Shown: one piece after another, positions 7,028 through 10,257 of the stretch
Numbering within the stretch: position 1 is the first letter of the stretch
Layout: the number at the start of each line of letters is the position of its first letter
Assembly (NCBI GenBank): GCA_900557505.1
Contig: USTC01000016.1
Span: 1 to 10,257 of the forward strand
From: an uncultured Collinsella sp.
Lineage (GTDB): Bacteria > Actinomycetota > Coriobacteriia > Coriobacteriales > Coriobacteriaceae
Reading direction: 5' to 3'
Length of the DNA: 10,257 nt
Program-made: the position numbers and the translations under genes
The notes under the pieces: model-generated
Seen by the model: the letters and a program-made list of their open reading frames with translations, nothing else
Told to the model about the DNA's origin: nothing
Database searches by the model: none

Positions 7028-7052
7028 TTATATCCTCCTCACATAGAGTATT

Positions 7053-7106
7053 GTTCGCCCCAAGCGCCGCCCCCTTGTGGGAACGGCGCTTATAGGGCAG
7101 GTGAAC
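7053..7106 (-). other. Long hairpin in the rplE-rpsN gap
   Basis: The core is AAGCGCCG (7062-7069) with CGGCGCTT (7084-7091), a perfect 8-bp stem around a 14-nt loop. Outer pairs GCCC (7057-7060)/GGGC (7095-7098) and GTTC (7053-7056)/GAAC (7103-7106) extend it across small bulges right up to the rplE stop codon. On the minus RNA it ends about 14 nt before the rpsN ribosome binding site. No U-run follows. It may be an mRNA stability or protein-binding structure. S8 and L5 are conceivable ligands, but no specific binding motif was proven. Confidence 0.5.
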
Positions 7107-7664
7107 CTATTTCTTGAACGGGAAACCGAAGGCGTCCAGAAGGGCCTTGGCCTCCTCATCGGTGTTGGCGGTGGTCACGAAAGTGATGTCCATACCACGC
7201 TGGTGATCGACGGAGTCGAAGTCGATCTCGGGGAAGATGAGCTGCTCGGTGACGCCCATGGAGAAGTTACCACGGCCGTCGAAGCTCTTGGCGGAGATGC
7301 CGCGGAAGTCGCGGATACGGGGGATCGCGACGGAGGTCAGACGATCGAAGAACTCCCACATACGGTCGCCACGCAGGGTAACCTTGCAGCCGATCGGCAT
7401 ACCAGCGCGCAGACGGAAGGTAGCGATGGACTTGCGGGCACGGGTGATCATCGGCTGCTGGCCGGTGATGGCGCGCAGGTCGCGCACGGCACCGTCGATG
7501 GCCTTGGAATCGGTAGCGGCCTCGCCGACACCCATGTTCACGACGATCTTCTCAAACTTGGGGATCATCATGACGTTCTCGTACTGGAACTTGTCCTGAA
7601 GCTGCTGCTTGACCTCGTTGTTGTACTTGGTCTTCAGACGCGGCACATACTTCTCTTCTGCCAT
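7107..7664 (-). CDS. rplE: 50S ribosomal protein L5
   Basis: A 185-residue 5S rRNA binding protein of the central protuberance. It begins [20 protein letters not shown], has the L5 signature around [16 protein letters not shown] (34-49), then [20 protein letters not shown] and [13 protein letters not shown]. It ends [24 protein letters not shown] at 7671-7676 has 6-nt spacing to the ATG. It is the first gene of the cluster in this window. The usual upstream partners rplN and rplX are absent, and the next upstream gene is xdhC. A candidate promoter lies about 140 nt upstream. Confidence 0.97.
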   Translation of the reverse strand: MAEEKYVPRLKTKYNNEVKQQLQDKFQYENVMMIPKFEKIVVNMGVGEAATDSKAIDGAVRDLRAITGQQPMITRARKSIATFRLRAGMPIGCKVTLRGDRMWEFFDRLTSVAIPRIRDFRGISAKSFDGRGNFSMGVTEQLIFPEIDFDSVDHQRGMDITFVTTANTDEEAKALLDAFGFPFKK

Positions 7665-7801
7665 TGTTCACTCCTTCTTGGGGTTTTAAGCACGGGGCGT
7701 GGCCACGATGGGTTGTCCTCGTGCCTCCTGGCTGCATCCGCGCCGCTCATGGCATTTCGCGGTTTGGACTCGACGCAGCAGGAGCCGACAAAACAATCGG
7801 T

Positions 7802-7830
7802 ACTATACGCGCATCGGGGGCGTATTTCCA
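7802..7830 (-). promoter_or_regulatory. Candidate sigma70-type promoter for rplE and downstream genes
   Basis: On the minus strand TGGAAA (7830-7825, 4 of 6 matches to TTGACA) is followed after exactly 17 nt by TATAGT (7807-7802, 5 of 6 to TATAAT). Transcription would start near 7795 and give a leader of about 130 nt before rplE. It sits downstream of the xdhC terminator-like hairpin, as expected if the ribosomal genes are transcribed independently of xdhC. Confidence 0.5.
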
Positions 7831-7891
7831 GAAAAACCTCGTCTGCCTGCACAACTCCACAACTCCCCCGCACAAATGGGTCCCAAAAAGC

Positions 7892-7958
7892 AGTTGCGGT
7901 GAAATAGGGACTGTTGGGCGACCTAACAGGCTTAAACAATCCGTATTTCACCGCAACT
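7892..7958 (-). terminator. Long inverted repeat, likely xdhC terminator
   Basis: AGTTGCGGTGAAATA (7892-7906) pairs perfectly over 15 bp with TATTTCACCGCAACT (7944-7958). The stem continues inwards with GGGACTGTT against AACAATCCG (7 of 9 pairs), leaving a 19-nt loop. In the minus direction, the xdhC direction, the stem begins 18 nt after the stop and is followed by GC then TTTTT, which fits rho-independent termination. Weaker pairing (TCCCA 7881-7885 with TGGGA 7965-7969) extends the symmetry to about 89 nt. The stem is longer than needed for a terminator, so it may also be a dispersed palindromic repeat. Confidence 0.65.
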
Positions 7959-7976
7959 TATTGGTGGGAACGGGGA

Positions 7977-9020
7977 TTAGCGCTTGCGGGGGACGAGTTT
8001 GGTGCGGCGCAGGTGAATCATCTCGGCGGCGATGGAGATGGCGATCTCCTCGGGGTCCTCGGCCTCGATGGCAACGCCGATCGGCAGGTGCAGCTCGTCG
8101 ATCTGGTCCTGTGTAAAGCCTTCCTGCTCCAAGCGGGCCCGCACAAAGGCCGTCTTGCGGCGCGAACCCAGACAGCCCAGGTAGGCAGGCTTGGCGTGCA
8201 TGGCCTGAATCACCACGTCGATATCGGACTTGTGGCCTGCTGTGGCCACGACCACCAGGTCGCGCGGGCCGATGGGGCACTGCTCGCTCAGGTTCTTGTA
8301 GTCGACCAGACGACGGTCGTAGACACCGGGCACCCAATCGGGGGTCAGCGTGCCGGGGCGGTCGTCGCACGCCACGACGGCAAAGCCCGCCGCCGTGAGC
8401 ACGCGCGCCGTCGCGGCGCCCACGTGTCCGCAGCCAAAGATGTAGGTCAGGCCCTCGGGGCAGAGCGTCTCGATGTGCGCCGCGGGAATCTCAGAGGCCG
8501 CGTTGGTGTAGGTGACCTTACTCCCCTCCTCCACCAGCGAAAGCCCGGGGCAGCCCGCAATGGTGTGGCGCGATTCCTCGCCATGGTACTCGGCCACATC
8601 GCCCTCGAGCGCGCTCGCGATAAACGGCTTAAAGTCGATGACGAAGTCGCCGATGCGCCGATAGACCAAGACGTCGGTAATTTCCTGGAACAACGGTGCC
8701 TGGGTCGCATCCAGATGCAGATAGCACAGGCAAATAGCTCCGCCGCAGATCATGCCGGTATCGGAGTTCTCGCCGCCCATGGTGTAGCGGACCAGACGCG
8801 ATTTACCCCCGGCCAGCAGCTCGCGCGCCTCGTCCAGCGCAAAGAGCTCAATCTTGCCGCCGCCGATAGTGCCCGCTTGGCTACCGTCGGCAAAGACGGC
8901 CATCCAGGCGCCCACGCCGCGCGGCGACGACCCTGCCGTGCCGGCCACGACCACCAGCTCGCACGTCTCGCCAGCACGCAGGGCGGCAAGCGCCGCATTC
9001 ACAACATCGAGCTTTTCCAT
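7977..9020 (-). CDS. xdhC: XdhC/CoxI-family molybdenum hydroxylase maturation protein
   Basis: A 347-residue cytosolic protein. The N-terminal XdhC/CoxI domain (about 10-100) shows AGTAGSSPRGVGAWMAV, GTIGGGKIE (50-58) and GMICGG (89-94). The C-terminal Rossmann-like domain starts near 190 with YIFGCGHVGAATARVL, acidic DDRP near 219-222, YLGCLGSRRK (280-289) and LPIGVAIEAEDPEEIAISIA. Characterised XdhC proteins bind molybdenum cofactor and help its sulfuration and insertion into xanthine dehydrogenase-type enzymes. In this context it probably serves a selenium-dependent hydroxylase. ATG 9020 has a modest AGAAGG site upstream. It lies 9 nt after yqeB, so the two form an operon. No hydroxylase subunit is in the window, so the substrate enzyme is unknown. 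Confidence 0.93.
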   Translation of the reverse strand: MEKLDVVNAALAALRAGETCELVVVAGTAGSSPRGVGAWMAVFADGSQAGTIGGGKIELFALDEARELLAGGKSRLVRYTMGGENSDTGMICGGAICLCYLHLDATQAPLFQEITDVLVYRRIGDFVIDFKPFIASALEGDVAEYHGEESRHTIAGCPGLSLVEEGSKVTYTNAASEIPAAHIETLCPEGLTYIFGCGHVGAATARVLTAAGFAVVACDDRPGTLTPDWVPGVYDRRLVDYKNLSEQCPIGPRDLVVVATAGHKSDIDVVIQAMHAKPAYLGCLGSRRKTAFVRARLEQEGFTQDQIDELHLPIGVAIEAEDPEEIAISIAAEMIHLRRTKLVPRKR

Positions 9021-9029
9021 TGCCGCCTT

Positions 9030-9824
9030 CTATCCTCTAAAGACGTCGGTGAGCATGGCGAGCGCCTCGAGCACGCCGCCGCCGACCGACGTCGCCTTGT
9101 CCGAAATATAGTTGATGTAGCTGGCGTCACCGCGCGGGTCGACATCGGCGCACTTAAAGCCCTCGGTGACTTGAACGCCATCTGCCAAAAGGCCGCGCAG
9201 GCAGCCGTCAATCGTCGTGAACATGGGCGTATCGCCCGCATATCCAACGCACTCGCCGGCGCTCACGATATCGCCGATCGCATGGTCGGACCTAAACACA
9301 CCGGCGGCGGGGCTGTGGATAACACGCTCCTTGCCGTATCCGGCGATGATACCCGGCACGCCCGTGTTGGGCTGGGGCGAGCCCTGGGTGATGACGCGGC
9401 CGAGGAAATGCCCACGCATGGTCTCGACCACGGCGTCGCAATCGACCGGCGCGGTAAAGCCCGGCCCTACCGCGATGACGGCAGGAGCCATGTCGCGCGT
9501 GGTGCCCAGATTGCGCTTGGCCAGAATCGCGTCTACCACGGCCGCTGGCCTGAGTTCACCGAGCATCTGTGCCTGGGGGTCCACCACCACGGCGACATCC
9601 CCCGCCTCGGTAATTGCAAGCGCCTCTGCCGGCGTCTGCGCCAAGCGAGCGCGAATGCCCTCGACCTGGACCTCGCCCAGGCGAATGGCCTCGCAAAAAC
9701 TGATTGTGCGGCGGATGCACGTGGGAACCGCGATATCGGCCATAACGACCGACACGCCGGCGCGCACCAAACGGGCGGCGACGCCCGTGGCAATATCGCC
9801 GGCGCCGCGAACATAAACGAGCAT
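9030..9824 (-). CDS. yqeB: Selenium-dependent molybdenum hydroxylase system protein YqeB (EF2563 family)
   Basis: A 264-residue protein recognised by the N-terminal dinucleotide-fold start VRGAGDIATGVAARLVRAG, followed by PTCIRRTISFCEAIRLGE. A middle stretch APAVIAVGPGFTAPVDCDAV, then GSPQPNTGVPG and HSPAAGVFRSDHAIGD, complete the family pattern. YqeB genes are markers of the selenium-dependent molybdenum hydroxylase trait and co-occur with selD, yqeC and xdhC. The biochemical step is not firmly established. The start is ATG 9824, with a strong GGGAGGTG site at 9833-9840 and 8-nt spacing. It is the first gene of a minus-strand pair with xdhC and is divergent from yqeC. Confidence 0.92.
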   Translation of the reverse strand: MLVYVRGAGDIATGVAARLVRAGVSVVMADIAVPTCIRRTISFCEAIRLGEVQVEGIRARLAQTPAEALAITEAGDVAVVVDPQAQMLGELRPAAVVDAILAKRNLGTTRDMAPAVIAVGPGFTAPVDCDAVVETMRGHFLGRVITQGSPQPNTGVPGIIAGYGKERVIHSPAAGVFRSDHAIGDIVSAGECVGYAGDTPMFTTIDGCLRGLLADGVQVTEGFKCADVDPRGDASYINYISDKATSVGGGVLEALAMLTDVFRG

Positions 9825-9856
9825 TCCCGGGACACCTCCCTGTGCTACGGTTTGAG

Positions 9857-9886
9857 CAGAGCAAAAGCGGTTCGACCGCTACTCTG
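9857..9886. promoter_or_regulatory. Inverted repeat in the yqeB/yqeC divergent spacer (candidate operator)
   Basis: AGCGGT (9866-9871) and ACCGCT (9875-9880) are perfect 6-bp arms around TCG, flanked by a second pair CAGAG (9857-9861) and CTCTG (9882-9886). The site lies between two divergent genes of one pathway. It overlaps the putative yqeC -35 region and the predicted 5' leader of yqeB, so a dimeric regulator bound here could control both. It could instead form a leader hairpin. No regulator gene is visible in the window. Confidence 0.4.
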
Positions 9887-9901
9887 ATGATTATTTATTA
9901 T
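9872..9901 (+). promoter_or_regulatory. Candidate yqeC promoter in AT-rich spacer
   Basis: TCGACC (9872-9877, 4 of 6 to TTGACA) and TATTAT (9896-9901, 5 of 6) are 18 nt apart, with a start near 9908 and a leader of about 19 nt. On the opposite strand GATAAT (9902-9897) and TATAAT (9913-9908) are possible -10 boxes for yqeB, both with poor -35 partners. The AT-rich block 9887-9913 stands out from its GC-rich surroundings, supporting promoter activity even if the exact boxes are unsure. Confidence 0.35.
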
Positions 9902-9926
9902 CACAGTATTATACGGCGGTGAACAG

Positions 9927-10257
9927 ATGGAAACGGTTAGCGGCAATCTTGCCTCGGCGCTCAGGATCAAGCCGGGCATTACCGCGATTATCGGCAGCGG
10001 CGGCAAGTCGACCTTGCTGAAGGCGCTGGGTCTCGAGCTCATGCGCGCTGGCGGCCGCGTGCTCCTCTGCACCACCACGCATATGCTTCCCGTTGCCGGC
10101 GTGCCATGGGACGGGTCGAATCGTCGCCTGGACGCCGCGCCTTGGAAGCCGGGCACCTCGCATGTCCCCGGTTGCACCTGCGAGGCATGCGCGGGCATGA
10201 GCCGCGGAAGTATCTGCCAGGCGGGTGTTTTGGACCCGGAGACGGGCAAACTCTCCT
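9927..10257 (+). CDS. yqeC: Selenium cofactor biosynthesis protein YqeC (partial, cut by window edge)
   Basis: An open plus-strand frame starts at ATG 9927 and runs off the right edge after 110 residues. The full family length is roughly 200-250. It begins METVSGNLASALRIKPG and has the P-loop GSGGKST at residues 23-29 and the motif CTTTHM (48-53), both typical of YqeC, a predicted nucleotide-binding protein of the selenium-dependent molybdenum hydroxylase system. Residues 83-97 contain four cysteines (Cys83, Cys85, Cys88, Cys97), which I do not recall as a general family feature and which could bind a metal. The ribosome binding site is weak (GGCGG about 8 nt upstream). It is divergent from yqeB-xdhC. 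The P-loop and TTTH motif make the family call fairly secure, but the C-terminal half is not visible. Confidence 0.87.
   Translation, partial: METVSGNLASALRIKPGITAIIGSGGKSTLLKALGLELMRAGGRVLLCTTTHMLPVAGVPWDGSNRRLDAAPWKPGTSHVPGCTCEACAGMSRGSICQAGVLDPETGKLS

Larger units (their letters stand above)
7665..7976. other. Intergenic region between rplE and xdhC (312 nt)
   Basis: No convincing gene is present. Small open frames here lack plausible starts or protein-like content, and no remnant of rplX or rplN was recognised. The region holds the rplE ribosome binding site, a leader of about 130 nt, a candidate promoter (7802-7830), a tandem octamer CACAACTC twice (7850-7865), and a long inverted repeat after xdhC (7892-7958). 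A 10-bp palindrome CGTGGCCACG and a weak CCGA/TCGG stem occur in the leader. Confidence 0.7.

Noticed and set aside
5733..7046. A 437-codon plus-strand open frame opposite rplF, rpsH and rpsN
   Set aside because: It spans three certain ribosomal protein genes and their gaps and has no protein-like family features.
7634..7951. A 105-codon minus-strand open frame between xdhC and rplE
   Set aside because: It starts within the inverted repeat, lacks a ribosome binding site and runs into rplE in another frame. It was also checked for remnants of rplX and none was found.
7914..9887. A 657-codon open frame on the plus strand opposite xdhC and yqeB
   Set aside because: It mirrors two well-recognised genes on the other strand. 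Its translation is rich in His, Arg, Asp and Gly with no recognisable domain, and long antisense frames are common in GC-rich codon-biased genes.
9907..9912. TATTAT as the yqeC -10 box
   Set aside because: It is only 14 nt from the ATG and would leave almost no leader. The TATTAT at 9896-9901 is better placed.

Overview
The window looks like chromosome of a high-GC Gram-positive bacterium. The closest guess is the Coriobacteriia (Collinsella/Olsenella type), inferred from the gene order adk-map-infA-rpmJ-rpsM-rpsK, the zinc-binding forms of S14, L36 and adenylate kinase, strong AGGAGG ribosome binding sites, frequent GTG/TTG starts, and selenium-dependent hydroxylase maturation genes. The genus is an inference, not a direct observation.

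Positions 1-7664 carry a spc/alpha-type ribosomal protein and secretion cluster, all on the minus strand. In transcription order (right to left) it runs rplE, rpsN, rpsH, rplF, rplR, rpsE, rpmD, rplO, secY, adk, map, infA, rpmJ, rpsM and a cut-off rpsK. The rplR-to-map part is very tight, with gaps of 2-14 nt and short overlaps at rplO/secY and adk/map. Other junctions are wider, and most of these contain hairpins: rplE-rpsN, rpsN-rpsH, rplF-rplR, map-infA and infA-rpmJ. The map-infA gap holds a remarkable imperfect palindrome of about 129 bp. It overlaps the map stop codon, is flanked by an 8-bp direct repeat, and has U-rich exits on both strands. It looks like a small palindromic mobile repeat that may also act as a terminator. 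A candidate promoter then precedes infA.

Positions 7665-7976 are intergenic. They hold a candidate sigma70-type promoter for rplE and a long inverted repeat just after xdhC that ends in a T-run, which is a likely terminator. In the usual spc operon rplE is preceded by rplN and rplX. Here it is preceded by an unrelated gene, so the ribosomal cluster is interrupted at the rplX/rplE point.

Positions 7977-10257 hold genes of the selenium-dependent molybdenum hydroxylase maturation system: xdhC and yqeB as a minus-strand pair, and a divergent, cut-off yqeC on the plus strand. The 102-bp divergent spacer holds an AT-rich promoter zone and an inverted repeat placed where it could control both directions. 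No hydroxylase structural gene is inside the window. No tRNA, rRNA, CRISPR array, transposase or phage gene was seen.
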